This document shows, piece after piece, positions 15,180-25,372 of a stretch of 64,000 nucleotides of DNA (position 1 is the stretch's first letter; every line of letters begins with the position of its first letter). The notes below the pieces were generated by a model. That model saw only the letters and a program-made list of their open reading frames with translations. It ran no database searches and was not told where the DNA came from. Made by a program: the position numbers and the translations under genes. This DNA comes from Castellaniella hirudinis (GTDB taxonomy: Bacteria > Pseudomonadota > Gammaproteobacteria > Burkholderiales > Burkholderiaceae_B), in contig NZ_JBHSDY010000003.1 in the NCBI RefSeq assembly GCF_042651965.1, forward strand, positions 1-64,000, read 5' to 3'.

Positions 15180-16318
15180 CCGCACACGATCCGGCGGTCG
15201 AGGGCCTGGAGGTCTACATCGTCGGCGGGGCGGTGCGCGACGCGCTGCTGAACCTGCCGGCGGGCGACCGCGACTGGGTGGTGGTCGGCGCCGGCCCCGA
15301 GATCATGGCGGCGCGCGGCTTCACGCCGGTAGGCGGGGATTTCCCCGTGTTCCTGCATCCGCGCACGCACGAGGAATATGCGCTGGCGCGCACCGAGCGC
15401 AAGTCCGGCCGGGGCTACCGGGGCTTTGTGTTTCACGCGGGGCCGGACGTCAGCCTGGCGGACGATTTGCGCCGCCGCGACCTGACGGTCAATGCCATTG
15501 CGCGGGCGCCCGACGGGACGCTGATCGATCCCCTGGGCGGCGTGGCCGACGTGCAGGCCCGCGTGCTGCGTCACGTGGGACCGGCCTTTGTCGAAGACCC
15601 GGTGCGCCTGTTGCGCCTGGCGCGCTTCGCCGCGCGCTTCCACGATTTTTCCATTGCCCCCGAGACCCTGGACCTGTGCCGCGCGCTGGTGCGCGACGGC
15701 GAGGTCGACGCTCTGGTGCCGGAACGCGTCTGGCAGGAATTCGCCAAGGGGTTGATGACGGCGCATCCCGGCCGCATGCTGGATGTGCTGGCCGAATGCG
15801 GCGCGCTGGATCGGGTCGCGCCCGGCCTGGCGTGGCATGCCGCCGTGGCCGATGGTCTGGCGCAAGGCGCCGCCCGAGGGCTGGATCTGGCCCAGCGCTA
15901 TGCCTTGCTGTGCCGGGCTTCGGCGCCCGAACTGCAGGAACGGTTGCGGGCGCCGTCCGCCTGCCGCGACCTGGCGCGGTTGCTGCCGGGAGTGCTGGAA
16001 CATCTGGCGGGGATGGCGGGGGTCGCCGCTGCGTCGGGCGTACCGGGCGCATCGCCGCCCGGCGCGGCGCCGGGCGATCCTGCCGCCTGGCTGGCGTTGC
16101 TGGAATCCTGCGATGCACTGCGCCGTCCCGAGCGTTTCGAGGCGCTGCTGGCGGCGGCGGATTGCGTACGCGGAGATGTCGGCCCGGCGGCCTGGATGCG
16201 GCGGCTGGATGCGGTGCGCGCGGTGGATGCGGGCGCCATCGCCCGCGCTGCCGGGGGCGATGCGGCGCGCATCCGCGATGACCTGCGCGCGGCGCGGCTG
16301 CGGGTGCTGACGGCATGA
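15176..16318 (+). CDS. cca: CCA-adding tRNA nucleotidyltransferase
   Basis: A 380-residue class II nucleotidyltransferase that builds or repairs the CCA end of tRNAs. Key motifs are VYIVGGAVRDALL, the DxD-bearing GDRDWVVVGA, DLRRRDLTVNAIA, and EDPVRLLRLARFAARF. Start is GTG 15176 overlapping the stop of the transglycosylase gene (GTGA). The protein is slightly shorter than E. coli Cca, and I see no HD phosphohydrolase motif in the C-terminal third, so it probably lacks the phosphatase/phosphodiesterase domain found in many proteobacterial versions. Confidence 0.93.
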   Translation: MTAHDPAVEGLEVYIVGGAVRDALLNLPAGDRDWVVVGAGPEIMAARGFTPVGGDFPVFLHPRTHEEYALARTERKSGRGYRGFVFHAGPDVSLADDLRRRDLTVNAIARAPDGTLIDPLGGVADVQARVLRHVGPAFVEDPVRLLRLARFAARFHDFSIAPETLDLCRALVRDGEVDALVPERVWQEFAKGLMTAHPGRMLDVLAECGALDRVAPGLAWHAAVADGLAQGAARGLDLAQRYALLCRASAPELQERLRAPSACRDLARLLPGVLEHLAGMAGVAAASGVPGASPPGAAPGDPAAWLALLESCDALRRPERFEALLAAADCVRGDVGPAAWMRRLDAVRAVDAGAIARAAGGDAARIRDDLRAARLRVLTA

Positions 16319-16471
16319 ACTAATCGTGCGAGAATGCGACAATTTGTGTCATCCACTGGCCTTTTGTCCCTTTTCGACCTGATCATGCCGCCCCCCTTGC
16401 GATTTGCCCGCCGTGCCACGGCTGTTTCCATTGGCTCCATTGCTTTCCAGGCTTCAGCGCGTGGGCGTGCA

Positions 16472-19444
16472 ATGCGGATGCGACGGCGCCTGTCCGCCTT
16501 GTTGGCCGGACTGGGGGTGTCCGCGGCTGCGCTGGCTGCGCCCGGGGATTTTCTGTTCGATCCCGCCTCTTTCATGGATATGGAGTTCCGGCGCAGCGGC
16601 GCGCTTGAACGCATCAATGCCCAGTATGCCTACGCGCGCGGCTATACCGGCAAGGGCGTGCTGGTGGCCGTCCTGGATTCGGGCCTGTACGCGCAGCACC
16701 CGGAATTCCGGGGGCGCGTGGTCGGCGGCTGGAATTTCCGCCCTGACCAGCGGCCCTGGGATTTTGCGGATACCGACCTGGACGATGACACCGGTCGGAT
16801 CGAAGGGCATGGCACCCACGTGGCCGGGATCATCGCCGCTGCGCGCGACGGCGCGGGGATGCACGGCGTGGCCTACGAGGCCGGCCTGCTGGGCCTGCGG
16901 ACGGATTTCGACCACGACTGGACCGCCTTCGATCACGCCATCCGCGCGGGCGCCCAGGTCCTGAACGGCAGCTACGGCCCCGACGGCACGCCGCCGGTGA
17001 TGAGGCCCGATCCCGCGAACCCGGACGGCCCCCAGATCCCCAATCCGGGCTATTGGGACAATGTGAGCGCGCATCCCGAACTGCTGAAATACCAGAACGT
17101 GCCGCTCAGCGCGCTGCAGACCCAGGCGGCCATGTTGCGGCGTGCGGCGGCGGCCGATATTTTGATGGTCTTCGCGGCCGGCAACGACTATCGGGAATAC
17201 CAGAGCCAGGCTTCGCACGTGTCGGGCTACGGCATGTACCACCTGATCACGCCGCGTTTTTTCATTGATCAGCCGGGCGGCATCGACCCCATGTTCCGCT
17301 TCCTGGACGACAAGGATCCCTCGACGGATCTCTATGATCCGGCGACGTACGTCATCGTCGATTTCAACGATTCCCGCGTGAGCAGCCTGGATTTCTCCGA
17401 CCTGGGCGGCAGCATGCTGTCCGTGGTTTCGGTGGGGCCTGCGGGCGTGATCGCCAGCTATAGCAACCGCTGCGGCCAGGCGGCGATGTGGTGCCTGGCG
17501 GCGCCGGGCGGGGACGGCGGCGCCGCAGGCGAGCCGATCTGGTCGACCAATCCCGATCCGGCCAACGGCTATTACGTCACCATGGGCGGCACCTCGATGG
17601 CCGCTCCGGTGGTGACGGGCGCCGCGGCCGTGCTGCGCCAGGCCTTTCCCTACATGAGCGCGCGCCAGATCATCGAGGTCATCCTGACGACGACGAACGA
17701 TGCGGGCATCTACGCCGACCACGCGATCTACGGGCGCGGCCTGCTGGACCTGGGCAAGGCGATCCGGGGGCCGGGCGAGTTCGGCGCGGACGGTTTCGCC
17801 CCGATGTTCCGGGCCGATACGCGAGGCTTTGACTCCTGGTTCGGCAACGATATCGAGGGCGATGGCGGGCTGGTCAAAGCGGGCGCCGGCACTTTGTACC
17901 TGGACGGCGCCAACAGCTATACGGGCGATACGGTCGTGGAGGGCGGACGCCTGTCGGTCAATGGCGATACGCGCACGTCGAAATTCACGGTGCTGTCCGG
18001 CGGCACACTGGGTGGAACCGGCACGGTCGGTCCGACCGAGGCCTTTGGGCGGGTGGCGCCGGGCAATTCGATCGGCACGCTGACGGTGGCGGGCAATTAC
18101 GTCCAGGCAGCCGGCTCGGTGCTGGAAATCGAGATCGACGGTGCGGGCAAGTCGGATCTGCTGGAAGTCCAGGGCGATGCGGATCTGCAGGGGGGCGAGC
18201 TCCAGGTGCTGGGGCTGAAGGGCGGGTCGCTGGGGCGCACCATGACCTTCATGACGGTCGCGGGGGCCGTCACGGGGCCGGGCCTGGCGCTGCGCAACGA
18301 CTACGTTTTTGCCGACCTGAGCCTCGTCGGGGCGGCGCCGTCGTTCAATCTGGCCGTGGCCCGCAATGCCACGAGTTTTGCGTCGCTGGGGCGGACCGGC
18401 AATCAGCGCAGCGCCGCAGGCGCGATCGAGTCCATGGGGGCCGGCGCCGTGCCTTACGAGGCTCTGATCGATCTGCGCGATGCCGGCCGGGCGCCGGGCC
18501 TGTACGACCAGCTTTCGGGGGAACTGCATGCGACCGCCCGCACGATGATGTTCGAGGATGCGCGTCTGGCGCGCAGCGAAGTCATGGGGCGTCTGGCGAT
18601 GGACGGCCCGTCCTCCCCGGTCGTGCAAGGCGGCAATGGCCTGTGGGGCCGGACGATGGCCGCCTGGAGCCGGCATGACGGCGGCGACGTGTCCCAGGAC
18701 GCGGACCGCCGGGCGACCGGCCTGATGATCGGTCGCGACGCGACGTGGGCGTCCGGCGCGCGGGCGGGCGTGGCGCTGGGCTACACCCGTTCGCGTGTGC
18801 GCGCCGAGGCGCACAACGAGGCGATGCTCGACGGTTACCACGCCCTGGCGTACGGCGACATGGCCTTGGGCGCATGGCGTTTGCGCGGCGGGGTCGGGCA
18901 GTCCTGGCATGTGGCGGACACGCGCCGCGAGGTGGACGTGGCCGGTTTGGAGCGGCAGACGGCGCGCTATAGCGGCTGGACGACGCAGGTGTTCACCCAG
19001 CTCGGGTACGCGCTGGCGCTGGGCGCGGCAGAGGTCGAGCCCTATGCCGAGGCAGCGCAGTCCTGGCAGCATGTGCGCGGCTTTGACGAGGACGGCGATG
19101 CGGCGCTGTCAGGCCGTCCGGGCTCATCGTCCAGCACCGAAACGACGCTGGGTGTGCGGGCGGGATGGCTCATGCCGACCCGGGCCGGCGACCTGAGGCT
19201 GACGGCGGGCGCGGGCTGGATCCATGCCTGGGGCAGCCTGTCGCCGCAGGCGCGGCTGGCCTACGCGGGCGGCCCGGAATTCGAGCTCTCGGGCGTCCCG
19301 GCCGCCCGCAATGCCCTGCGGCTCGAAGCACGCGCCAGTCTGGCCCGCACGCGCGCGACGCGCGTCGACGTCGGCTACGCCGGCCGCCTGGGCGGCGGCG
19401 TCCAGGACCATGGCCTGCATATCCAGGTGAACCACGCTTTTTGA
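16472..19444 (+). CDS. Autotransporter subtilisin-like serine protease
   Basis: A 990-residue protein from ATG 16472. A clear signal peptide (RMRRR then a hydrophobic core to ALA-APG) is followed by an S8 subtilase passenger with D69 (VLDSG), H113 (GHGTHVAG) and S375 (GTSMAAP), an autotransporter-associated beta-helix segment (GAGTLYLDGANSYTG), and a C-terminal 12-strand barrel of about 270 residues ending NHAF. Such proteins (for example SphB1 in Bordetella) cleave surface or secreted proteins. In-frame ATGs at 16334 and 16385 could give an extended signal region of 29-46 extra residues; the ribosome sites do not decide. All triad residues are intact, so activity is expected. Confidence 0.9.
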   Translation: MRMRRRLSALLAGLGVSAAALAAPGDFLFDPASFMDMEFRRSGALERINAQYAYARGYTGKGVLVAVLDSGLYAQHPEFRGRVVGGWNFRPDQRPWDFADTDLDDDTGRIEGHGTHVAGIIAAARDGAGMHGVAYEAGLLGLRTDFDHDWTAFDHAIRAGAQVLNGSYGPDGTPPVMRPDPANPDGPQIPNPGYWDNVSAHPELLKYQNVPLSALQTQAAMLRRAAAADILMVFAAGNDYREYQSQASHVSGYGMYHLITPRFFIDQPGGIDPMFRFLDDKDPSTDLYDPATYVIVDFNDSRVSSLDFSDLGGSMLSVVSVGPAGVIASYSNRCGQAAMWCLAAPGGDGGAAGEPIWSTNPDPANGYYVTMGGTSMAAPVVTGAAAVLRQAFPYMSARQIIEVILTTTNDAGIYADHAIYGRGLLDLGKAIRGPGEFGADGFAPMFRADTRGFDSWFGNDIEGDGGLVKAGAGTLYLDGANSYTGDTVVEGGRLSVNGDTRTSKFTVLSGGTLGGTGTVGPTEAFGRVAPGNSIGTLTVAGNYVQAAGSVLEIEIDGAGKSDLLEVQGDADLQGGELQVLGLKGGSLGRTMTFMTVAGAVTGPGLALRNDYVFADLSLVGAAPSFNLAVARNATSFASLGRTGNQRSAAGAIESMGAGAVPYEALIDLRDAGRAPGLYDQLSGELHATARTMMFEDARLARSEVMGRLAMDGPSSPVVQGGNGLWGRTMAAWSRHDGGDVSQDADRRATGLMIGRDATWASGARAGVALGYTRSRVRAEAHNEAMLDGYHALAYGDMALGAWRLRGGVGQSWHVADTRREVDVAGLERQTARYSGWTTQVFTQLGYALALGAAEVEPYAEAAQSWQHVRGFDEDGDAALSGRPGSSSSTETTLGVRAGWLMPTRAGDLRLTAGAGWIHAWGSLSPQARLAYAGGPEFELSGVPAARNALRLEARASLARTRATRVDVGYAGRLGGGVQDHGLHIQVNHAF

Positions 19445-19471
19445 TCACGATGGTCCCCCCCGTGAGTCTGG

Positions 19472-19507
19472 CCGCAGGAAAAAGGAGGACAATCCTTTTT
19501 CCTGCGG
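19472..19507 (+). repeat. Perfect 15-bp hairpin abutting murI
   Basis: Arms 19472-19486 and 19493-19507 are exact reverse complements (CCGCAGGAAAAAGGA and its partner) around a GGACAA loop. The left arm plus loop contains AAGGAGGA, the best ribosome-binding sequence near the racemase gene, so the fold would sequester it. It lacks the trailing T-run of a terminator for the upstream autotransporter gene. Confidence 0.6.
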
Positions 19508-20314
19508 ATGACACACACCATGAGTTCTGAAGATCAACCCGTCCTCGTCTTCGATTCCGGCATCGGCGGTCTGACCGTGCTGCGCGAGGCGCGTTTGCTG
19601 ATGCCCGAACGGCGCTTTGTCTATGTCGCCGACGATGCCGGTTTCCCTTACGGCGGTTGGGCCGAGGACGCTTTGCGGGACCGGATCGTGCGCCTGTTTG
19701 CCGATCTGCTGCGCGACCATGATCCGGTGCTGTGCATCATCGCCTGCAACACTGCGTTCACGCTGGCGGGTACGGCGCTGCGCGCGGCCTATCCGGACAT
19801 GCCCTTCGTCGGCACCGTGCCGGCCATCAAGCCGGCGGCTGAACGCACGCGCTCCGGGCAGGTCTCGGTGCTGGCGACGCCGGGCACGGTGCAGCGCGAC
19901 TACACCCGCGACCTGATCCAGTCCTTTGCCTCGCAATGCCATGTGAATCTGGTCGGTTCGCCCCGGCTGGCCCGCATGGCGGAGGCCTATGTCCGCGGCT
20001 TGCCGGTCAGTGACGAGGCCGTGGCTGCCGAAATCGCCCCTTGCTTTGTCGATGTCGGCGGCGCCCGCACCGACATCGTGGTGCTGGGCTGCACGCATTA
20101 TCCCTTCATCGCCAATGTGTTCCGGCGGCTGGCGCCCTGGCCCGTGGATTGGCTGGACCCGGCCGAGGCCATTGCCCGGCGCGCGCGCAGCCTGCTGCCG
20201 CGCCTTGCCGATGCGCTGCATCCGGCCGAGGATGACACGGCGCGGCTCACCAGCGGCCAGCCGGATTTCGCCACGCGGCGTTTGATGAACAGCTTTGGCT
20301 TGAAGGTGGCCTGA
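19508..20314 (+). CDS. murI: Glutamate racemase
   Basis: A 268-residue enzyme that makes D-glutamate for peptidoglycan. Visible are the N-terminal VFDSGIGGLTVLRE, the catalytic cysteine blocks IIACNTAF and LGCTHYPF, and the GTVPAIKPA loop. It starts at ATG 19508 or, four codons later, ATG 19520 (MSSEDQ); neither has a normally spaced ribosome site, because the AAGGAGGA sequence lies inside the hairpin just upstream, 18 bases from the first ATG. It sits between two large autotransporter genes on the same strand and is probably transcribed separately. Confidence 0.93.
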   Translation: MTHTMSSEDQPVLVFDSGIGGLTVLREARLLMPERRFVYVADDAGFPYGGWAEDALRDRIVRLFADLLRDHDPVLCIIACNTAFTLAGTALRAAYPDMPFVGTVPAIKPAAERTRSGQVSVLATPGTVQRDYTRDLIQSFASQCHVNLVGSPRLARMAEAYVRGLPVSDEAVAAEIAPCFVDVGGARTDIVVLGCTHYPFIANVFRRLAPWPVDWLDPAEAIARRARSLLPRLADALHPAEDDTARLTSGQPDFATRRLMNSFGLKVA

Positions 20315-20481
20315 GACTCGGCGGCGAGCGCCGGAGCGCGGTTCGGCGACCGATGAGCCGGGCGGGCATGGCGGCGCCCGCAGCGCCTGCAAGACCACGT
20401 TTCCAGCAGCTGTTCAGCCGCCGATCCATCCGTTATATTCGCGCACAAAATACATAAATATTTTCATGTGCGGAGGCTCGC

Positions 20482-23400
20482 TTGGTACGCGGTCATTGGT
20501 TTCACCCACGCCTCGTGGCGGCGTTGTGGCTTGGGTTGTGGGGCGGCGCTGCGCTGGCGGCCTGGGTGCCGGTCGGGCCGGCGCCAGCCGTATCCAAGGA
20601 CAGTTGGACCAACGTCGTCGGGATCCCTGGCGACAACCCGGTTTCGGGTGCCATGAGCAGGGTGCTGCCGCATCCTGACGATGCCAATATTCTGCTGGCG
20701 GGGGGCGTCAATGCGGGGGTCTGGCTCTCGAAGGATGGCGGTCAGTCCTGGGCTGCATTGGGGGACAGCTTGCCCTCTCTGTCAATCGGCGCCATGGCCT
20801 TTGACTCAGGAAACTCCAATCGCTTGTGGGTCGGCTTTGGCAAGCAGAGTTCTTTTGCCGGCATCTCCGGGGCGCTGTCCGGTCTGGGGTATTACGAGTT
20901 CGATTTCGGTGCCGGGACCGAAACGTGGACGCCGGTGGGCAGTACGCAACTCGTGGGTCAGGATATTTCCAGCATTCTGGTCGATGGTTCGAGGGTGGTG
21001 GTCGGCAGCAAGACCTCGGCAAACGCTTCCGGCGTTTGGGTCAGTCAGGACGGCGGCGCGAGCTTCATCCAGACCAGCCTGGAGGCCGGCAACGTCACCA
21101 GCCTGGTGGCGGATCCCACGCAGGCCGGCCGCTACTATGCCGCCGTGGTCAATCCCGGCGATCCCAAAGGCGTGTATCGGACGGACGATGGCGGTCAGAC
21201 CTGGACGCAGTTGGACTTGTCCGTCAGTCGACCGGGATCGGCGGATGGGCGCGTGACCTACGATCTGATGCTGTCGGTTGCGAACGACGGCGTGCTCGTG
21301 GCCAGCCTGATCGAGCCCCTGAAAACCGATCAGGGCCTGATCCGCGAAAATCCGCAGGTGACGGTGTATCGATCGACCGATCAGGGGGCGACCTGGACCA
21401 GCATGGGCGCGCCCTCCACGCGGGAAACCCTGCCCGATGGGCGGGTGGTGGATTGGGGCGTGTATACGGGCGGCCAGTTCAATTTGCATGGGGCCTTGCT
21501 GGTGGACCCGAATGACTCGCGCGTGGTGTACATCAGCGGCGATACCCAGGGGCCGTTCGAGCTGATTGGCGATGGGACGGGCAATTCCGTGGGGGCCCAT
21601 GTCTACAACGGCCGCCTGCTGCGCGGCACGATGGACGATGACGGCAATACCGTCTGGGAGGCCATCACTAATGCGTATACCGCCAACGGCTCGGCGCCGC
21701 ATGCGGATTCGCGCTTCATGGTGATCGACGCCCATGGCAATTTGCTGGAGACCGACGATGGGGGGATCTATCTGCGGACCGACCCCAAAACCTCGCAAGG
21801 GATCTGGCTGTCGCTGAACGGCAATCTGCAGACCGGCGAGGTGCACGCGGGGGCCTGGAATGCGTTGAGCCATACGGTCGTGACGGCCATGCAGGACAAT
21901 GGCGCGACCGTGCAGGAGCATCCCGGCACCCTGACGCACCAGACCTTGTCCGGCGGCGATGGCGGCGTGGCGGCCGTCAATGCCGGTGCCTGGGGCGGCG
22001 ATCGTCCCGGGGCCGCGATCTATACCAGCTCGCAGTATCTCGGCGGCCTGAACCGTCTGCGCCTGGGGGCGGATGACGAGGCCGACAGCCGAACCCCGCT
22101 GCAGATCGGGGTCTACGACGACCAGGGCGTGTTCAAGGTGATGGGCGAGGGTTCGGGCGCCGTCAAGCCGCCCCGGCCGCGCAAGCCTGTCACCAAGGCG
22201 GAGGCGTTGGCGGCGCTGACGCAGCCGGGCGTCGAACCGGTCTCGTTCTATCCCGGCTTCAAGCTGAACGCCATGGATCCCACGCGCATCGCAATCGGGG
22301 GATTCGACCTGTACGTGACCCAGGATACGCTGGCGGAGATGGGGCCTGATGGAGCGCCCGTCCGCCTGGTTGCGCGCAAGGTGTTCGAGGCGCCGACGAC
22401 GGGGACTGAGTTCGTCGCCCTGGCTTTTGGCGCCCGGAACAATCCCAATGCGCTGCTGGGCGGCACGGGCTTTCAGAGCGGGGTCGATGCGCCGGGTGCG
22501 CTCTACTATCTGGAGGACGTGACGGCCGACACCCCCGCTTATACGACCATTTATTCAGGCACCGGCGTCCAGTCCGTCCTGTTTGATCGCAACCGGGGCA
22601 CCGAGCGCCTTTATTTTGCGGATGGCCTGCATATCCAGCGCGGCACGGAGCAGCCGGCCGATCCCGCCGCGCCCTATGTCATTGAAAACCTGGATGGCGA
22701 TCTGCCGGGCGCTTTCTTTCAACGGCGCGGGCTGGACCATATCGCCAAGTACGGCGTGTCCGCCCTGGTGGCGGCCGGCACCCATAACGAGGCCGGCGGC
22801 AACAAGCTCTACACCCTGCGCGGCCCTGATGAGGTGGCCGCCGCCGGCGCCGCCTGGGACACCCGCCTGGGCGCCATCCCGAACGCGCCCGTCTTCGGCC
22901 TGGACTATTCCGTGGCCGACGACGTGCTGCTGGCCTACACCATGGGGCGCGGCGCGTTTGCGCTGTACGACGTCACCACGTATTTTCCTGAGGCCGAGAA
23001 ACTGGTCTTCGGGCAGGCGGACAACGACAGTCAGGCGACGAATCCGCAACTGAAGAATGGCGAGACGCTGGCGGGCGTCGCGTTCGATCGGACCTTGTAC
23101 AAGGTGGGGCGCGGCACCTTGGATCTGCGCCTGACTACGGCGGAATATAAAGGGGGCACGGAGATCCAGGGGGGCACTGTCCTGGTCGACGGTGACGGCA
23201 ATCTCGGCGCTGCGGGCACCGGCTTGCGCCTCGACGGCGGGGCCCTGGGCTTCGGCGCCGCGTTCAGCCTGGACCGGCAGATCGAATTGGGCGCAGGAGG
23301 CGGCATGTTGCGGGTGGGCGGCATGCCGGGGGTGAATCCGCTGGCGGTGGCGCAGGGCAACGACGTCATCCAGGGCGTCGGCGCCTTGGCGGTGGCCGGG

Positions 23401-25323
23401 GCCGGCACGGATGTCAGCCGCTACACCTTCACCCGGAACAATACCTTCGAGGGCGGTCTGAGGGTCTTTGCGGCCACGGTATCGGCTGCGGGCGATGCGC
23501 AACTCGGCCAGGCCGGCGGCGCGATTGCCTTCGATGCGGGACGGCTCGATTTCCAGAGCGGCTTCCAATTCGATGCCTCTGGCCTGTTCACCCGGCCTCT
23601 GGCCGTCGGAGCGGGCGGCGGCTGGCTGGATACGCACGATAACAGCGTCCGTTACGCGGGCGTCATCACCGGCGGCGGCCTGCTGAGCTTCGATGGCACG
23701 CCGATGGAAATGGGCGGGGACCTGCGTCTGGATGCGATCTGGAATAGCGCCCTGAGGGTGCCGTCCGGCACGACGCTGCGCGGCACCGGCCAGGTGCGTG
23801 GGCGGCTGGACGTAGAGGGCACGCTGTATCCGGGGAACTCGCCCGGCACGATGAGCGCTCTGGGGCCGGTGCTTCAAGGGCCGGGCAGCGTCTATGCGCT
23901 GGACATCGACGGTCCGGGGACGGGCAACGGCGCGGGCAATTATTCGCGCTTGCTGGTGCTGGGACTGGGGGCGGGCAGCACGTATACGGCGGATGGCCTG
24001 ATCCAGCCCGTGCTGCGGGGGATCGGCGGCAGCGCCACGAACAGCTATACGCCGGCGGTCGGCCAGGGTTTCGACGTGGTCGTGGCCGAAGGCGGGCTGC
24101 TGGGCAGCTATCTGGGTTTGACACAGCCTGCGGACGGCCTGGCGCCGGGCACGCGCTTTGACGCCGTGTATGGCCGGCAGGTGCTGCAACTGTACGTCAC
24201 CCCGGCGCAGTATGGCGATCTGGCGCCCCTGGGCATCCGGACGAATGCCGGGCAATCCGGTGTGGGTCTGGCCCTGGATCGTTTCCGCGCACCGGCCGGT
24301 GTGCGGCCTGCAGAGCCCTACAAGGCGCTGTATGACGCGTTGGCGCCGGTGTCCGCAGCGGGGATGACGGCAGCCTACGATCAGCTCGGCGGCGCGGTCT
24401 ATCCGGTCATGCTCCAGGCCGACATGGACAGCCACCGCTACCTGAACGACAGCCTGATGTCGCAGCTCTGGTCCGAGCGCGATCGTCTGATGCGGCCCGG
24501 CGGCCGGGGCGCCTGGGCCTATTATCTGCATCGGGACAGCCGGCTCGACGACGATGCCGGCGGCCGTGGGTTCCGCGACCGGCAGAACGGCGCCATGGCC
24601 GGCATGGACCGGCCTTGGGGACGGGATGGGGTGCTGGGCGCGGCGTTTGCCTATCTCGACAGCCAGACCACGGCGCATGCCGGCCTGGGCCAGGGCGGGC
24701 GCCAGAACTGGCAGATGTCGGCCTATGCCAGCCTCGCGCGCGGGGATTGGCTGTTGTCCGGCGCCGTGGGCCTGGGCCTGAGCCAGTCCTCGGTGACGCG
24801 CGGTCTGCCCGCCGGAGAGCTGGGCAGGATGCGCGCCACCCTCGACGGCAGGACGCTGGCCCTGTCGCTGCGCGCCGGCCATCCGCTGTGGCAGTCGGTG
24901 GACCGGGGTGTGGACGCCTGGGTGGGCTCGCAGTATCTGCACGTCTGGCAGAACGCCCCTTCGGAGTCCGGCGCCGCCGTGGTGCGGGTCGATCCGGCCG
25001 CTTCGTCGATGCAGTCGCTGCGCCCGGCCGTGGGTGTGACGGGACGATGGGATTTCACGTCCCGGGGCGTCGATTGGCGGGCCACGCTGGATGCCTCGCT
25101 GAGCACCGAACTGCTCGACGAACGCGCCGCGCTGGACACCCGGTTCCTCGGGCAGGATCTGCGGATGCGCAGCGCATCCACGGGACGTGTGGCCTGGGAT
25201 CTGGGCGCAGGCATCGAGGCGCGTTTCAACGAGCGCCTCTCAGGCCGTCTCTCGGCGCAGTACGAGGGTGCCCAAGGCTACCGGGCCACGTCGGCGCGAT
25301 TCAATTTTCTGTATCGGTGGTAG
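20482..25323 (+). CDS. Large autotransporter with Asp-box beta-propeller passenger
   Basis: A 1613-residue outer-membrane autotransporter. TTG 20482 is preceded by GGAGG at a 5-base gap and opens a signal peptide ending ALA-AW. The passenger begins with Asp-box (BNR) repeats: SKDGGQSW (83-90), SQDGGASF, TDDGGQTW and STDQGATW, as in propeller glycosidases and sortilin-like proteins, which implies a folded N-terminal propeller rather than only a beta-helix. Then comes an autotransporter-associated repeat (TEIQGGTVLVDG) and a C-terminal barrel of about 270 residues ending in FNFLYRW. No catalytic residues can be assigned, so adhesion, glycan binding or hydrolysis are all open. AT-rich DNA just upstream (20436-20470) probably holds its promoter. 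Confidence 0.85.
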   Translation: MVRGHWFHPRLVAALWLGLWGGAALAAWVPVGPAPAVSKDSWTNVVGIPGDNPVSGAMSRVLPHPDDANILLAGGVNAGVWLSKDGGQSWAALGDSLPSLSIGAMAFDSGNSNRLWVGFGKQSSFAGISGALSGLGYYEFDFGAGTETWTPVGSTQLVGQDISSILVDGSRVVVGSKTSANASGVWVSQDGGASFIQTSLEAGNVTSLVADPTQAGRYYAAVVNPGDPKGVYRTDDGGQTWTQLDLSVSRPGSADGRVTYDLMLSVANDGVLVASLIEPLKTDQGLIRENPQVTVYRSTDQGATWTSMGAPSTRETLPDGRVVDWGVYTGGQFNLHGALLVDPNDSRVVYISGDTQGPFELIGDGTGNSVGAHVYNGRLLRGTMDDDGNTVWEAITNAYTANGSAPHADSRFMVIDAHGNLLETDDGGIYLRTDPKTSQGIWLSLNGNLQTGEVHAGAWNALSHTVVTAMQDNGATVQEHPGTLTHQTLSGGDGGVAAVNAGAWGGDRPGAAIYTSSQYLGGLNRLRLGADDEADSRTPLQIGVYDDQGVFKVMGEGSGAVKPPRPRKPVTKAEALAALTQPGVEPVSFYPGFKLNAMDPTRIAIGGFDLYVTQDTLAEMGPDGAPVRLVARKVFEAPTTGTEFVALAFGARNNPNALLGGTGFQSGVDAPGALYYLEDVTADTPAYTTIYSGTGVQSVLFDRNRGTERLYFADGLHIQRGTEQPADPAAPYVIENLDGDLPGAFFQRRGLDHIAKYGVSALVAAGTHNEAGGNKLYTLRGPDEVAAAGAAWDTRLGAIPNAPVFGLDYSVADDVLLAYTMGRGAFALYDVTTYFPEAEKLVFGQADNDSQATNPQLKNGETLAGVAFDRTLYKVGRGTLDLRLTTAEYKGGTEIQGGTVLVDGDGNLGAAGTGLRLDGGALGFGAAFSLDRQIELGAGGGMLRVGGMPGVNPLAVAQGNDVIQGVGALAVAGAGTDVSRYTFTRNNTFEGGLRVFAATVSAAGDAQLGQAGGAIAFDAGRLDFQSGFQFDASGLFTRPLAVGAGGGWLDTHDNSVRYAGVITGGGLLSFDGTPMEMGGDLRLDAIWNSALRVPSGTTLRGTGQVRGRLDVEGTLYPGNSPGTMSALGPVLQGPGSVYALDIDGPGTGNGAGNYSRLLVLGLGAGSTYTADGLIQPVLRGIGGSATNSYTPAVGQGFDVVVAEGGLLGSYLGLTQPADGLAPGTRFDAVYGRQVLQLYVTPAQYGDLAPLGIRTNAGQSGVGLALDRFRAPAGVRPAEPYKALYDALAPVSAAGMTAAYDQLGGAVYPVMLQADMDSHRYLNDSLMSQLWSERDRLMRPGGRGAWAYYLHRDSRLDDDAGGRGFRDRQNGAMAGMDRPWGRDGVLGAAFAYLDSQTTAHAGLGQGGRQNWQMSAYASLARGDWLLSGAVGLGLSQSSVTRGLPAGELGRMRATLDGRTLALSLRAGHPLWQSVDRGVDAWVGSQYLHVWQNAPSESGAAVVRVDPAASSMQSLRPAVGVTGRWDFTSRGVDWRATLDASLSTELLDERAALDTRFLGQDLRMRSASTGRVAWDLGAGIEARFNERLSGRLSAQYEGAQGYRATSARFNFLYRW

Positions 25324-25372
25324 GGGAGCGCACGTGATCTGAGGGGGCTGCGGGTGGTGGCGTCGGCGTCGC

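Noticed and set aside
22555..24942. Very long minus-strand frame (795 codons) opposite the large autotransporter gene
   Set aside because: Composition follows the complement of the autotransporter codons; no start signal or family motif. Considered as an overlapping gene and dismissed.
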